64,000 bases of DNA from Halalkalibacter akibai JCM 9157 (GTDB lineage: Bacteria > Bacillota > Bacilli > Bacillales > Bacillaceae_D), in NCBI RefSeq assembly GCF_000513135.1, contig NZ_BAUV01000014.1:1-64000 (forward strand). The letters are read 5' to 3'. Shown piece by piece: positions 36,271 through 47,612 of this stretch. The position numbers were made by a program, and so were the translations under genes. Each line of letters begins with the position of its first letter. Position 1 is the first letter of the stretch. The notes below the pieces were generated by a model that saw nothing but the letters and a program-made list of their open reading frames with translations, was not told where the DNA came from and searched no databases.

Positions 36271-38058
36271 TTACGCATTCACTTTTTCAGATTTTTTACC
36301 GATAACAGAAAGATTTAAATCAATAAGTTGTTCTACACTTACTTCACTTGGTGCATTAGTCAATAAGTCACTCGCACTGGCTGTTTTAGGGAAAGCAATG
36401 GTATCACGTAAATTCGTACGACCTGCTAACAGCATAATTAAACGATCTAACCCTAAGGCAATTCCTCCGTGCGGTGGAGTTCCAAATTCAAAAGCATCTA
36501 ATAAGAAGCCAAACTCTTCACGTGCTTCTTCAGGAGTAAATCCTAACGCGCTAAACATTTGCTCTTGGATATGGCGTTGATAAATACGCTGAGATCCTCC
36601 ACCTAGTTCATAACCATTTAATACAAGGTCGTACGCATCAGCTCTTACACTTTTTGGATCTGTAGCTAGTAGATCTAGGTCTTCTTTTTTCGGGCTTGTA
36701 AATGGATGATGTAAAGCAACATAACGCTTAGCATCTTCATCAAATTCAACAAGCGGGAAGTCAACGACCCATAAGAAGTTAAATTGATCTTTATCAATTA
36801 AGTCAAACTGCTTACCAAATTTCAATCTTAATGCTCCTAAGCTATCAAACACAACTTGTTTCTTATCGGCACCAAAGAATAACAAATCCCCTACCTCAGC
36901 ATTTAAAGCTGTTTTTAATGAAGTAGCTATGTCCCCTTCAAAGAATTTAGCAATTGGTCCTTTTAGTCCATCTTCTTCGACTTTTAACCAAGCTAATCCT
37001 TTTGCTCCATACTGCTTCACAAATTCAGTTAAGCCGTCAATTTCTTTACGCGATAATTTACCTGCTCCGCCTTTCAGATTCAAGCCTTTAACCGTTCCAC
37101 CACTAGCTAATGCTGATTGGAATACTTTAAACTCAGAATCTTTCACTACGTCAGATAGCTCAGTTAATTCCATACCAAAGCGAAGATCTGGTTTATCGGA
37201 ACCAAAACGATTCATCGCTTCATCATATGTAAGACGTGGTAGCGGTAGTGTTAATTCTACACCTTTTAATTCTTTTAAGATTTTAGCCATCATTTTTTCA
37301 GTCATGGCTAGTAAATCTTCTTTATCCATAAATGAAGTTTCGATATCGACTTGAGTAAATTCTGGTTGACGATCTGCTCTTAAGTCTTCATCTCGGAAAC
37401 AACGAACGATTTGATAATAACGCTCAAATCCAGAAACCATTAAAAGTTGCTTAAACAACTGTGGTGACTGAGGCAATGCGTAAAACTCCCCATGATGAAC
37501 CCGACTAGGAACAAGGTAATCACGAGCTCCTTCTGGTGTACTTTTCGTTAGCATTGGTGTTTCAATTTCCATAAATAATTCATCATCTAAGAAATTACGA
37601 ATAAGTTTAGTTGTTTGATGACGTAATTTAAAGGTTTCTTGCATATCTGGACGACGTAAATCTAAATAACGATACTTTAACCTAACATCCTCTGAAGCAT
37701 CCGTATCGGCTTCAATTTGAAATGGCAGAGGTTTCGCAGCATTTAAAATCGTAAACTTCTTAACATGAACTTCGATTAATCCTGTTGGAATTTTATCGTT
37801 TACCGTTTTAGGGTCACGGGCTACAACTTCTCCCTCTAACTCAATAACATATTCATTTCGAGCTCGTTCAGCTACTTTTAATGCTTCTTGCTCAATTTCT
37901 GGGCTACATACAACCTGAACAAAACCAGAACGGTCACGAATATCAAGAAAAATAACCTGGCCTAAATCACGACGTCTTTGCACCCAGCCTTTTAGTTGTA
38001 CTTTTTCTCCTACATGTTGTTCCCGTAGCGTTCCACAGTGATGTGTTCTACCTATCAT
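36271..38058 (-). CDS. aspS: Aspartyl-tRNA synthetase
   Basis: A 595-aa bacterial-type class II synthetase. The OB-fold anticodon-binding domain ([20 protein letters not shown]) is N-terminal. Motif 2 is [20 protein letters not shown], the GAD insertion domain lies in the middle, and motif 3 is [15 protein letters not shown]. The length and GAD domain are typical. It begins 1 nt after hisS, so both are expressed from the T-box-controlled hisS promoter. Confidence 0.98.
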   Translation of the reverse strand: MIGRTHHCGTLREQHVGEKVQLKGWVQRRRDLGQVIFLDIRDRSGFVQVVCSPEIEQEALKVAERARNEYVIELEGEVVARDPKTVNDKIPTGLIEVHVKKFTILNAAKPLPFQIEADTDASEDVRLKYRYLDLRRPDMQETFKLRHQTTKLIRNFLDDELFMEIETPMLTKSTPEGARDYLVPSRVHHGEFYALPQSPQLFKQLLMVSGFERYYQIVRCFRDEDLRADRQPEFTQVDIETSFMDKEDLLAMTEKMMAKILKELKGVELTLPLPRLTYDEAMNRFGSDKPDLRFGMELTELSDVVKDSEFKVFQSALASGGTVKGLNLKGGAGKLSRKEIDGLTEFVKQYGAKGLAWLKVEEDGLKGPIAKFFEGDIATSLKTALNAEVGDLLFFGADKKQVVFDSLGALRLKFGKQFDLIDKDQFNFLWVVDFPLVEFDEDAKRYVALHHPFTSPKKEDLDLLATDPKSVRADAYDLVLNGYELGGGSQRIYQRHIQEQMFSALGFTPEEAREEFGFLLDAFEFGTPPHGGIALGLDRLIMLLAGRTNLRDTIAFPKTASASDLLTNAPSEVSVEQLIDLNLSVIGKKSEKVNA

Positions 38059-38059
38059 A

Positions 38060-39340
38060 TTAGTTTCCTCCTACTGTTTTCTCTTTAAGGTAATTTATGA
38101 ATTCTTCTAAATTCACTTCAACTTGTTCACCTGTAGCCATGTCTTTTACATTGATTTTACCGTTCGCTAATTCATCGTCGCCAAGGATCGCTGTAAAGCG
38201 CGCTTCTAAACGGTCTGCTGCTTTAAACTGTGCTTTCATTTTTTTGTCTAAATAATCTTTATCCGCACTAATACCAGCTTTTCTAAGGTTATAGACAAGT
38301 TCTACTGTTTTATCCTTTGCCTCTTCCCCTAAAGAAACAACATAACAGTCTAATTTAGGAGATGCTGGAATTACTTGATCTTTGGCTTTTAGGGCCATAA
38401 TTAAGCGTTCAATACTAAATGCAAAACCAATTCCCGGTGAAGATGGCCCACCTAAATCTTCGACAAGTCCTGTGTACCTTCCACCACCACAAAGGGTGGT
38501 AATCGCTCCAAAACCTTCACCTTCAGCCATGATTTCAAATGCAGTATGGAAATAATAATCTAATCCACGAACTAAAGTTGGATCTACCACATACGGGATG
38601 CCAATTACATCAAGATGACCTTTTACCTTTTCAAAATAGGTTTTAGATTCTTCATTTAGATAATCTAAAATCGAAGGTGCAGTTTCCATCAAAGGATTGT
38701 CACGGTCTTTCTTACAGTCTAGAATACGTAACGGATTTTTTTCTAAACGATTTTGACAGTCCTCGCAAAATTCACTGATACTTGGTTTAAAGTGATCAAT
38801 CAATGCTTGACGATGTGCATCCCTACTTTCTTTATCGCCAAGGCTGTTCAAAACTAATTTCACTTCGGTTAGTCCTAATTCTGCATATATACTCATTGCT
38901 AATGCTAGCACTTCTGCGTCAATTGCGGGATCTGAACTTCCGATTGCTTCTACTCCAAATTGAACAAACTGCCTCATTCGACCTGATTGAGGACGTTCAT
39001 ATCTAAACATAGGGCCATTATAGAATAATTTTGTCGGTTGATTCGCTTGTCCAAACATCTTTTTCTCTACATACGACCTAGCTACACCAGCTGTTCCTTC
39101 AGGACGAAGGGTAAGACTTCTTTTCCCTCGATCTTCAAAAGTATACATTTCTCTTTGGACGATGTCGGTAGTATCACCGACCCCTCTTTGAAATAAATCA
39201 GTGTGTTCAAAAATAGGTGTTCTAATTTCTTGGTAGTTGTATCTTCTGCAAACATCCTTTGCTTTTTCTTCGATATACTGCCATAGTTCTACTTCGCCAG
39301 GTAAAATATCCTGCGTTCCACGCGGGATTTGAATACTCAT
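38060..39340 (-). CDS. hisS: Histidyl-tRNA synthetase
   Basis: A 426-aa class II synthetase. It opens [12 protein letters not shown], motif 2 reads [21 protein letters not shown], the His-specific loop [14 protein letters not shown] follows, and motif 3 is [15 protein letters not shown]. The C-terminal anticodon domain includes [15 protein letters not shown] precedes the ATG by about 6 nt. It is the first gene of hisS-aspS. Confidence 0.98.
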   Translation of the reverse strand: MSIQIPRGTQDILPGEVELWQYIEEKAKDVCRRYNYQEIRTPIFEHTDLFQRGVGDTTDIVQREMYTFEDRGKRSLTLRPEGTAGVARSYVEKKMFGQANQPTKLFYNGPMFRYERPQSGRMRQFVQFGVEAIGSSDPAIDAEVLALAMSIYAELGLTEVKLVLNSLGDKESRDAHRQALIDHFKPSISEFCEDCQNRLEKNPLRILDCKKDRDNPLMETAPSILDYLNEESKTYFEKVKGHLDVIGIPYVVDPTLVRGLDYYFHTAFEIMAEGEGFGAITTLCGGGRYTGLVEDLGGPSSPGIGFAFSIERLIMALKAKDQVIPASPKLDCYVVSLGEEAKDKTVELVYNLRKAGISADKDYLDKKMKAQFKAADRLEARFTAILGDDELANGKINVKDMATGEQVEVNLEEFINYLKEKTVGGN

Positions 39341-39462
39341 TTTTGTTCCTCCAGACTTCGATTAAATATTACTTGGGGACTAAAAAGTTTTGCAATGGCT
39401 TCGCATGCTGCTCGCTCCTACGAGAAAACCACTCAGGGGAAAACCGCCTTTTTGTGAAAATC

Positions 39463-39746
39463 AAAAAAACTCCCGTCGCTGATGAAGAAATATCATCAGG
39501 GACGAGAGTTAAACCCGTGGTGCCACCCTAATTGAAGCTGTTACGCTTCCACTTTTACACAGTTAACGCCTGTATACGTTTTTTCCTAATGGTCTTAGAC
39601 GTTCAGAAAAACTCCTCCGAGGTGTTCATTCATTAAGACAAATATGGAGGGCTCTCAGCCATGACCTCTCCTCTCTTATTTATTTGCAACCTTAACTACT
39701 GTGCCTCTTCACTGGAATAGTCTTTGTTTTATAATTATTGTTTATT
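39463..39746 (-). promoter_or_regulatory. T-box leader of hisS-aspS
   Basis: The minus-strand leader carries a stem I with base AGAGG/CCUC, a loop containing GAACAC (CAC would be a His specifier), the T-box AGGGTGGCACCACGGG (39514-39529) and a terminator at 39463-39510 (arms AACTCTCGTC/GACGGGAGTT, then seven Ts). Uncharged tRNA-His should allow read-through into hisS and aspS. The specifier assignment is tentative. Confidence 0.92.
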
Positions 39747-39775
39747 ATCATACGAATCTTAAGGACAACTGTCAA
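39747..39775 (-). promoter_or_regulatory. Sigma-A promoter of hisS
   Basis: TTGACA (39770-39775) and TATGAT (39747-39752) with 17 nt between, upstream of the T-box leader. Confidence 0.85.
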
Positions 39776-39780
39776 TAGGT

Positions 39781-39956
39781 TAATTACGATTCATTTTATC
39801 TTTAAGTAATTTAACATCCCTTAATGAAATTCCAAATTCAGAAGCTAGTTCCAAATTCGTATTCTGACTTTCCTTTTCAACAAAGTTATGATAATCCATA
39901 TTGAATAAAGGGTTTAAACTATTATGATGCATTTGTTGACGGCTACTTGAACGCAT
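39781..39956 (-). CDS. Small conserved hypothetical protein with helix-turn-helix-like tail
   Basis: About 58 residues from ATG 39956, which has AAGG 10 nt upstream. The N-terminus is Ser/Gln/His-rich; the second half (VEKESQNTNLELASEFGIS, LRDVKLLKDKMNRN) looks like a short helix-turn-helix. Similar small proteins occur near hisS in bacilli, but I cannot name it safely. It replaces the lytH-type amidase gene found in B. subtilis at this place. Confidence 0.6.
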
Positions 39957-40047
39957 GTCTTTCAATCCTTCCCACTACCTTTTCTCTTATTTTGACCAAC
40001 TTATGAGAAAAACTTACATGTGGTGGAGGATTTCTTTTAAAGTAGAC

Positions 40048-40487
40048 TTACTTGCTCTCAATAATTAATGTTACTGGACCATCATTTAAAATGGAAACAT
40101 CCATCATTGCACCAAAGACCCCTGTTTGTACCTCAATTCCTTTGCTTCTAAGAAGCTCATTAAATTGATTATACAGGTCTTCTGCTACATCAGGTTTGCT
40201 GCAGCCATAAAATTCGGTCTTCTTCCTTTTGAACAATCTCCGTATAAAGTAAATTGTGAAATAGACAGGATTTGACCATTTACATCTAGAAGTGAATGAT
40301 TCATTTTGCCAGCATCATCTTCAAAAATACGTAAATTCACAATTTTATCTGCTACGTATTCCACGTCTTTTACCGTATCTTCATGCGAGATGCCGACAAG
40401 AAGAGTTAAACCGAACTCAATCTGACCAACCACTTTCTGATTCACTTCAACAGAAGATTTTCTAGTTCTTTGTAAGACAACTTTCAT
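40048..40487 (-). pseudogene. dtd: D-aminoacyl-tRNA deacylase, frameshifted
   Basis: DTD removes D-amino acids from mischarged tRNA. The first frame has [13 protein letters not shown], the conserved [21 protein letters not shown], then drifts to a stop. The second frame resumes as [20 protein letters not shown] and ends with [10 protein letters not shown]. Restoring one A in the AAA run at 40195-40197 gives the expected AAAKPDVAE and a full-length enzyme of about 146 residues. Both catalytic blocks (SQFT and the C-terminal [13 protein letters not shown]) are intact. It is directly after relA in the operon. Confidence 0.9.
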
Positions 40488-40498
40488 ACGTTCACCTC

Positions 40499-42685
40499 TT
40501 AATGCATCACTCTTCGTACAGAGTATATATCTTTGAGCTGTTTAATTTTATCAACTACTTTATGTAGATGATCAATATTATGGATAGAAATCGTTAAATG
40601 GATCGTAGCCACTTTTTGTCTGTGATCTGAACGTCCGGAAACAGCATTAATCACGGTACGAGATTCGGTAATCGCTTGTAACACTTCATTTAACAAGCCG
40701 TTGCGATCAAAAGCAGAAATCTCAATATCAACATTGTAAGATTTACTTTGCTGAACGTCGCCTTCCCACTCTACTTCTAACAATCTTCCTTGTGCTTCCG
40801 CGTTTTGAACATTGGCACAATCAGAACGGTGAATCGAAACTCCTCGACCCTTTGTAATATAGCCGATAATATCATCACCAGGAACAGGCGTACAGCAACG
40901 AGATAACCGAATCAATAAGTTATCTACACCTTTAACCGTTACTCCGGAATGAACTTTTTTCTTTGGTCTAAAGGTTTGTACGTCTGAAATAGCTGCAACT
41001 AACGATTTTTCTTCCTGTTCATGATCTTGTTGCTTTCGAAGTTTCTCTGTCATGCGATTGACAATTTGTTTAACGCTTATGCCACCATAACCAGCAGCTG
41101 CAAACATGTCTTCCTCACCAGCAAAGCTAAACTTATTGGCAACATCAGCAATATTTTCGTTCGTTAAAACTTCCTTAGGTTCAAAATCAAGAGCCCGAAT
41201 TTCCTTTTCAACTAGCTCGCGTCCTTTTTCAACATTTTCTTCTCTTCTTTCTTTTTTAAACCATTGCCTAATTTTATTCTTAGCATGAGAAGATTTTGTG
41301 ATTTTCAACCAGTCTTGACTAGGTCCATAAGAATGCTTTGAAGTTAAGACTTCCACAATATCGCCCGTATTTAAGCGGTGTTCAAGTGGAACCATTTTAC
41401 CGTTTACTTTAGCACCAATACAGCGGTTTCCAATTTCACTATGAATTCGGTACGCAAAATCTAAAGGCACCGAACCAGCTGGTAACTCAATAACATCTCC
41501 TTTTGGACTAAAAACAAACACCATATCAGAAAACAAATCTAATTTAAGGGATTCCATAAATTCCTGAGCGTCATTTGTTTCTGTTTGGGACTCAATGACA
41601 TCTCGGAACCAACTTAGCTTGTCCTCGAAGGAATTTTTGTTTTGAACTACTTGCTTTCCTTCTTTGTAAGCCCAATGAGCAGCAACCCCGTATTCAGCTA
41701 TACGATGCATTTCCTCCGTTCGAATTTGTACTTCAAGAGGATCCCCTAATGGCCCAACGACCGTTGTGTGAAGGGATTGATACATATTGGCTTTTGGCAT
41801 CGCAATGTAATCCTTAAACCTGCCAGGCATTGGCTTCCAGCAAGTATGAATCACACCGAGTACAGCATAACAATCCTTAATACTCTTAACCATGATTCGT
41901 ACAGCTAAGAGGTCATAAATTTCATTAAATTGCTTGTTTTGCAAAACCATCTTTCGATAAATGCTGTAAATATGCTTAGGTCGACCTGAGAGTTCTGCCT
42001 CGACATGGACATCCAAAAGATGCTCATTAATCGTATCCATCACTTCGGATAAGTACTTTTCCCGCTCGGCCCGCTTTTTTTTCATTAAATTAACAATTCT
42101 GTAATATTGTTGCGGATCTAAATACCTAAGTGCTGTGTCTTCTAGTTCCCATTTAATCGTCGAGATCCCGAGTCTATGAGCCAGTGGAGCAAAAATTTCT
42201 AATGTTTCATTTGAAGTTACTCGTTGCTTTTCTGGTGGCATGAATTTCAACGTTCGCATGTTATGCAAGCGGTCAGCCAATTTAATTAAAATAACCCGAA
42301 TATCTTTTGCCATAGCAATAAGCATTTTTCGATGATTTTCAGCTTGTTGCTCTTCTTTGGATTTGTATTTAAATTTCTTAAGTTTCGTTACACCATCTAC
42401 AAGCATCGCAACTTGATCATTAAACTCGTCCTTCAGTTCTTCAACCGTTACGTCTGTATCTTCTACAACATCATGTAGAAATGCTGCTGCGACTGTGTTC
42501 GGATCGAGTTCTAACCCAACAATTATCCCTGCTACTTGTATCGGGTGCAGAATATAGGGTTCTCCTGATTTACGGTACTGCCCTTCGTGAGCTTGCTCAG
42601 CGAATTCAAAAGCCCTTTTTAAAAAAGCTACGTCTGTTTCATTTAAGTATTGACTAGCCTTTTCTAACACTTGATCTATCGTCAT
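40499..42685 (-). CDS. relA: Bifunctional (p)ppGpp synthetase/hydrolase
   Basis: A 728-aa Rel protein of the stringent response. The hydrolase HD domain has [16 protein letters not shown] and HDVVEDT (His71, Asp72), so hydrolysis is expected. The synthetase domain includes [31 protein letters not shown] and EVQIRT. The TGS domain ([23 protein letters not shown]) and the C-terminal zinc-finger-like [19 protein letters not shown] and ACT domains complete it. It lies between apt and dtd as in other bacilli. Confidence 0.97.
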   Translation of the reverse strand: MTIDQVLEKASQYLNETDVAFLKRAFEFAEQAHEGQYRKSGEPYILHPIQVAGIIVGLELDPNTVAAAFLHDVVEDTDVTVEELKDEFNDQVAMLVDGVTKLKKFKYKSKEEQQAENHRKMLIAMAKDIRVILIKLADRLHNMRTLKFMPPEKQRVTSNETLEIFAPLAHRLGISTIKWELEDTALRYLDPQQYYRIVNLMKKKRAEREKYLSEVMDTINEHLLDVHVEAELSGRPKHIYSIYRKMVLQNKQFNEIYDLLAVRIMVKSIKDCYAVLGVIHTCWKPMPGRFKDYIAMPKANMYQSLHTTVVGPLGDPLEVQIRTEEMHRIAEYGVAAHWAYKEGKQVVQNKNSFEDKLSWFRDVIESQTETNDAQEFMESLKLDLFSDMVFVFSPKGDVIELPAGSVPLDFAYRIHSEIGNRCIGAKVNGKMVPLEHRLNTGDIVEVLTSKHSYGPSQDWLKITKSSHAKNKIRQWFKKERREENVEKGRELVEKEIRALDFEPKEVLTNENIADVANKFSFAGEEDMFAAAGYGGISVKQIVNRMTEKLRKQQDHEQEEKSLVAAISDVQTFRPKKKVHSGVTVKGVDNLLIRLSRCCTPVPGDDIIGYITKGRGVSIHRSDCANVQNAEAQGRLLEVEWEGDVQQSKSYNVDIEISAFDRNGLLNEVLQAITESRTVINAVSGRSDHRQKVATIHLTISIHNIDHLHKVVDKIKQLKDIYSVRRVMH

Positions 42686-42782
42686 GGAATCACCTATTTA
42701 CGATTCAATATTTCTTTATATTATGGGTAAGTTTCCTAGCCATGTAAAGGGAAAAGAGCGAAAAAGTATTTAAATAATGAAA

Positions 42783-42862
42783 GAGGGTGACTCTCCCAAG
42801 GCATATGAAGACGTAATTCAAGTCATCATCTGTGCTTAGCCTCAATTGAGTCACCCTTTTCT
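42783..42862. terminator. Terminator between apt and relA
   Basis: Outer arms GGGTGACTC and GAGTCACCC, with A-rich and T-rich flanks, enclose a loop of about 55 nt. It works best on the minus strand after apt, but may be leaky. Confidence 0.6.
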
Positions 42863-42868
42863 GAGTCC

Positions 42869-43384
42869 TTAATTGTACGTCATTAAAGAGAAAATATCGT
42901 ATTTATCTAGTTTTGTACGCCCATCTAAGTAACCCAACTCAATCATAAAAGCAATTCCAACTACCTCGCCACCAAGTTCTTCCACCATCTTAACTGTTGC
43001 TTCAATAGTTCCTCCAGTTGCAAGTAAATCATCAGCGATTAACACTCTTTGACCTTTTTGGATCGCGTCCTTATGAATCGTTAAACTATCTTTCCCGTAC
43101 TCTAAACCGTAATCAACTGAGATAACCTCACGTGGAAGTTTACCAGCTTTTCTGACTGGAACAAAGCCCGCTTCTAACGCATACGCAATTGGACAACCTA
43201 CTACAAATCCTCTAGCCTCTGGTCCAACGACTACATCTACATTCTTATCTTGTGCGTAAGCTGTCATCTCGTCAATCGCAGCCTTGTATACTTTCCCATC
43301 TTGCATTAATGTTGTAATATCCTTGAAGCGAATTCCTTCTTTCGGATAATTTTCAACAATTTTAATATAGCTTTTGAAATCCAT
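42869..43384 (-). CDS. apt: Adenine phosphoribosyltransferase
   Basis: A 171-aa salvage enzyme that makes AMP from adenine and PRPP. It shows [43 protein letters not shown] and the PRPP motif [13 protein letters not shown]. It starts 2 nt after recJ, so the two are co-translated, and precedes relA. Confidence 0.97.
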   Translation of the reverse strand: MDFKSYIKIVENYPKEGIRFKDITTLMQDGKVYKAAIDEMTAYAQDKNVDVVVGPEARGFVVGCPIAYALEAGFVPVRKAGKLPREVISVDYGLEYGKDSLTIHKDAIQKGQRVLIADDLLATGGTIEATVKMVEELGGEVVGIAFMIELGYLDGRTKLDKYDIFSLMTYN

Positions 43385-43386
43385 TT

Positions 43387-45752
43387 TTACACCGTCTCCT
43401 TGATTAGGTTACCATCATTCATTTTTTCTTGGAACACTTGTTGAAACCATTGTTTTAAATCCATATAAGAAGAATACACAAACTCATTCTCAATTATAGC
43501 TTGCTCTTTTTTCCTTTTGTAAGTAGCTGATTCTTCTAGGTTCTTTTTACTAGGGTTTTCATTAACGTGAATAATTCCATTGTCTATTGTAACAAAACCT
43601 AGCTCAGAAAACACCTTTGACATAAAGTCGATTGTAAACCGAGACCAACCTTTAAATTTCGCTAGTTCTTCGCTATGTTTTTTCATATTAAATGTCTTTC
43701 TTTTTAGAAGGAAGGCATAAAACCATTTGAACTGTTCACGATTAGGGTTTGTCGTAAAAAAGGAATCTTCTTCTTGATGAAAAATCGTGTAAATTCTACT
43801 TGGTCTATCCACATGTCGAAACAATTGAATTAACTGCTCTCTTTCATCTGGTATATCCAATAATACAACTGATTTGTTCTCAAGACTCAATTGACTCGTA
43901 TCATCAGACAGATGAATAACCTGAAACTGCTCAAGACCTAAGATTGTCTTAGTTTGCTCTTTAAAGGCAAGTAACACTCTATTTTCTTCTGATATTGTTG
44001 AAAGTCTTTCGACTAAACGGTTTCTTTGTATACTGCGCCAATCAAATAATTGCCATTCCGAAACGGAAACATCCTCAATCATTAATTGTGGCTTAACATG
44101 CCCGTTCCACTCGTTAATAGATAACGTTCCAATAACAGATACTTTCGCCTGTGAAGTAATCTCTTCACATAAATAACCAAGATGAAAACCAATACCATCT
44201 AGTGTAGCAGCATTTTGAGTAAATCCGACTTTTAAGTGATTAGAATCGCTACCTATTTTTCTCATTTGATCTAACTGAACTTCTTGTAAAAGTACTTTCG
44301 GTGTTGGATTAGAAACACCAAAAGGAGCTAGCTGCTCCATCTGCTTGATCACTTCAACAGATACTTCATCAACACCAGCTACTAAGTCTATTGCTGTTAC
44401 TGGTTTAAAGTCTTCTTCAGTTAAGACTTCCTTTGCTTGTTGACATAGTCTTTCCCTCAACTCCGCTAAATCATCAGCCTTCATCGTCAGACCGGCTGCC
44501 ATCGGATGTCCTCCAAAATGAGGGAGGATGTCACGACTTTTTGAAAGCTCTGTGAACATGTCAAATCCTTCAATACTTCTTGCTGATCCCTTTGCAAGTC
44601 CTTTTTCAGGATCGATACTTAAAACAATCGTTGGGCGATAATACCGTTCAACAAGACGAGAAGCGACAATTCCGATCACTCCTGCATTCCAACCTTCACC
44701 AGCAACAATCAGAACCTCATTCTCTGTGGGAGGAAACTGTTCTTCTACAACCTGAATAGCTGCCTCTGTAATTTCACTGACGACAGCTTGTCTTTCTTTA
44801 TTTAAATCATCAATCTCAGAAGCTAACATTTCAGCTTCCTCGTGTGATTCTGATAAGAGCAAGTGAACAGCTGGATCAGCTGAATCTAAGCGACCTGCTG
44901 CATTTATTCTTGGACCAATCCCAAAGCCTACATGATCAGCTTGGACTGTTTGGGAGGTGATTCCACACTTCTTTTTTAACGCTATTAGACCGGGTTTCTC
45001 CGTTGATTGAAGGGCATGAAGGCTTCCATCACAAGTAAACGATTTTCATCTACAAGTGGAACTAGATCTGCGACAGTACCAATAACCACGATATCTAACC
45101 ATTCCGTTGGTACCCTGCCAAGTAGAGCATGTGCGACTTTAAACGCAACTCCAACTCCCGCTAAACCTTTAAATGGATATGGACAACCTGGCTTTTTGGG
45201 ATTAATGATTGCGTACGCATCAGGTAAGACTGGAGGCGCTTCATGGTGATCGGTCACAATGAAATCAAGTCCAATCTCCTTCGCAACTTTTGCTACTTCT
45301 ACAGCAGCAATACCAGTATCTACAGTTACAATTAGATCATATCCTTGTTCTTTTGCTTTTCTAATTGCCGGTTCATTCGGCCCATAGCCCTCTGTAAATC
45401 TATTCGGAATGTAAAAGTCCACTTTTGCCCCTATAGATCTTAAAGCACAGTACATAACCGTTGTACTACTGACTCCATCGGCATCATAGTCTCCAAAAAT
45501 CAAAATCTTTTCATTTTGATCGACTGCAGCTCGAATTCTTAGTACGGTTTTCTCCATATCATCTAACAGAAATGGATCATGGTAGGTCATTTGCTCTTTA
45601 TATAAGAATTTTTTCGCTACTTCCACTGTATCGAAACCACGATTTATTAATAACTTAGCAACTAACGGCGCAATGTTTAAATTACTAACTAATTCGTCAA
45701 CCTGATTGGATGCTTGTTCTCTTATATTCCATCTTGCTTTAGATTTTAACAT
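43387..45752 (-). pseudogene. recJ: Single-stranded-DNA exonuclease RecJ, frameshifted
   Basis: RecJ degrades single-stranded DNA 5' to 3' in repair. The first frame (from ATG 45752, GGGGTG upstream) has the DHH core: FGDYDADGVSSTTVM, TVDTGIAAVEVA and TDHHEAPP. It leaves the family sequence after ENRLLVMEA. Another frame supplies LHALQSTEKPGLIALKKKCG and GFGIGPRINAAGRLDSADPA, then the DHHA1 domain (HFGGHPMAAGLTM) and the C-terminal bacillar domain. Adding one base at 45023 (GAAGCC to GAAGGCC) restores MEGLHAL and a protein near 788 residues. Confidence 0.92.
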
Positions 45753-45831
45753 CAAAAAACACCCCTTGAACCTCCCATTATACAGGAGCATTCAAAGGGT
45801 TACAACGATCAATACTTTAGAGATTATACTA

Positions 45832-46146
45832 CTATTTTCCTTTGTCTCTTTGGTTAGGAATCTTATCGGAGTCTTTAATAACTGGTTTTTCTTTTTCTAG
45901 TACCTCATTTGATTTTTGGTTTTTCAACCGCTTCATTTCTGCTTGTAATTGATAGATCCTAAGCATTCCGACAGCACCTGCAACAATGGCCCCCATTAGA
46001 ACTGAACCTAATATAACTAAAATGAGTGGCCACTCTGCATTACCAAACAAGTAATTGACGCGAACAGGATCGACGTTTATGACAGCGAAGACGGCAATAA
46101 CAATAGCAACCACTAAACCTAATATTAAGCTCCATTGTCCTTTCAT
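45832..46146 (-). CDS. yrvD: LapA-domain membrane protein (YrvD-like)
   Basis: A 104-aa protein with two membrane helices (about residues 6-24 and 38-64) framing NVDPVRVNYLFGNAEWPL, the signature of the LapA/DUF1049 family. A Lys/Glu-rich cytoplasmic tail follows. It corresponds in place and size to YrvD beside recJ. In proteobacteria LapA takes part in LPS regulation; that role cannot apply here and the function is unknown. Confidence 0.8.
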   Translation of the reverse strand: MKGQWSLILGLVVAIVIAVFAVINVDPVRVNYLFGNAEWPLILVILGSVLMGAIVAGAVGMLRIYQLQAEMKRLKNQKSNEVLEKEKPVIKDSDKIPNQRDKGK

Positions 46147-46163
46147 CCGACCAACTCCTCTTT

Positions 46164-47063
46164 TTACTCTAACTTCTTATAAGGGTTTATATGAACTAGC
46201 ACGTCATGAACATTTTTTTCTTTTAGTAGACGTTCTTTTACCTTCTTTCCTATTCCATGACCTTCTTCAACGGTGATTGAAGGTTCTACAGCTACTTTAA
46301 TATCTATAATGACATAATGTCCATGTTCTCTTGCAAAGAACTCATCAATATTTAGGACACCTTCCACTTCATTAGCTGCTTTCACCATTTCTATTGTATC
46401 TTCTTCGTGTAAAACATGATCAAGAGCGTTATGAATAGATTGCTTCCCTAGTGACCAAGCCATCTTCCCAATCAGAATCGCTACAAAAGCACTCGCAATT
46501 GAATCACCGTATACAAGCCACGGTATATTTAAGTAGCCACCAAGTAAGGCAGCTCCAATACCAATTAACGCAGCAAAAGAAGAGAACACATCTGATCTAT
46601 GATGCCATGCATCAGTGATCAAAGCCTCACTATTATACTTCTTACCCAAATTATACTTATAACGAAACATTAATTCTTTCACAACAATTGAAAAAATAAC
46701 AGCATAAATCGCAATAACTTTCGGAACAACTACAGGCTCAAAAAAAGATTTAAATGCTCCGAGTGCAATTTCAAACCCAACAATAAATAATAAAACCGCA
46801 ACAATTATGGCAGCGACTGACTCTGCTTTTCCGTGTCCATAAGGGTGATCTCGGTCTGGTGGTAGCTTTGCAGCTCGAACACCAATTAGTACAACAACTG
46901 AACCAACGACGTCAGAAGCTGAGTGAACCGCATCGGCAACTAACGCGCGGCTATTTGACATAATTCCGATCACAGCTTTAATTGCTGCTAATATAATATT
47001 TCCAATAATACCAACCCATGCTGCAAATCTAACTTTTTGATAACGAACCTCTGCCTCGGACAC
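46164..47063 (-). CDS. Cation diffusion facilitator (efflux) protein
   Basis: A 299-aa CDF transporter with six helices. The metal-site helices carry DAVHSASDV and DAWHHRSDV, and the motif PPDRDHPYGHGKAE is typical of the Mn/Fe-type subgroup. The C-terminal cytoplasmic metal-binding domain is complete (VLNIDEFFAREHGHYVIIDI). It likely exports Mn2+ or another divalent cation; the ion is inferred. Confidence 0.87.
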   Translation of the reverse strand: MSEAEVRYQKVRFAAWVGIIGNIILAAIKAVIGIMSNSRALVADAVHSASDVVGSVVVLIGVRAAKLPPDRDHPYGHGKAESVAAIIVAVLLFIVGFEIALGAFKSFFEPVVVPKVIAIYAVIFSIVVKELMFRYKYNLGKKYNSEALITDAWHHRSDVFSSFAALIGIGAALLGGYLNIPWLVYGDSIASAFVAILIGKMAWSLGKQSIHNALDHVLHEEDTIEMVKAANEVEGVLNIDEFFAREHGHYVIIDIKVAVEPSITVEEGHGIGKKVKERLLKEKNVHDVLVHINPYKKLE

Positions 47064-47275
47064 ACAAACACCTACTTTATCTTTTTAGTTTATGCTAGTA
47101 ATCATAAATTCTGTACTTATTTTACCATCTATAGGGGAGTTCATTCATTTTTCTGTAAAAGAACGAGCTTGTTCATTCGTATCTTCTAAATTTTAATAAC
47201 TATTTTTTCTAAAGCTTTCTTTATTTTTAGGCTATTTACGCATGGTTTGATTTTTTTTAGGTTTGTGTAAGGACA

Positions 47276-47407
47276 GGTTCGTTCCATTGCGCTGCAGCCT
47301 CTCGCTTTCCGCGGGGAGGTGCCGAGCCCTCCTCGGCTGCGCCTGTGGGGTCTCGGCCCTACCTCTTTTTCCCGCAGGAGTCGAGTGGCTTCCGCTCCAT
47401 TTCACTT
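47276..47407. repeat. GC-rich palindromic intergenic repeat
   Basis: A segment of about 130 bp is much richer in G+C than its surroundings and built of nested inverted repeats: CCGCGGG/CCCGCAGG outside, GAGGT/ACCTC, then GCCGAG/CTCGGC inside. The edges carry TTCCATTGCGC and CGCTCCATTTCAC. It resembles the dispersed REP/MITE-like elements common in alkaliphilic bacilli (from memory, not a search). It lies in the 549-nt gap upstream of the CDF gene; the rest of that gap is AT-rich with no gene. Confidence 0.75.
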
Positions 47408-47562
47408 AGTGTAAAAATACATTTAAAGTAAGAATTATTAAAAAAACACCCTTGTTATAAAAGTCTATTTGCGTATACTTTGTTGTTTAATGGCTCTGTT
47501 ACATTATGCTTTAGTTTTCATTAAGAATGAAGTAACAATCCTTGCGAATTAGAGCCTTATAA

Positions 47563-47598
47563 AAAAAGGCCAAATCTTTGAGTCGATTTGGCCTTTCT
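47563..47598 (-). terminator. Terminator after secDF
   Basis: Perfect arms GGCCAAATC/GATTTGGCC with an 8-nt loop and seven Ts on the minus strand. Confidence 0.85.
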
Positions 47599-47612
47599 TG
47601 AACTTTCTCTAA

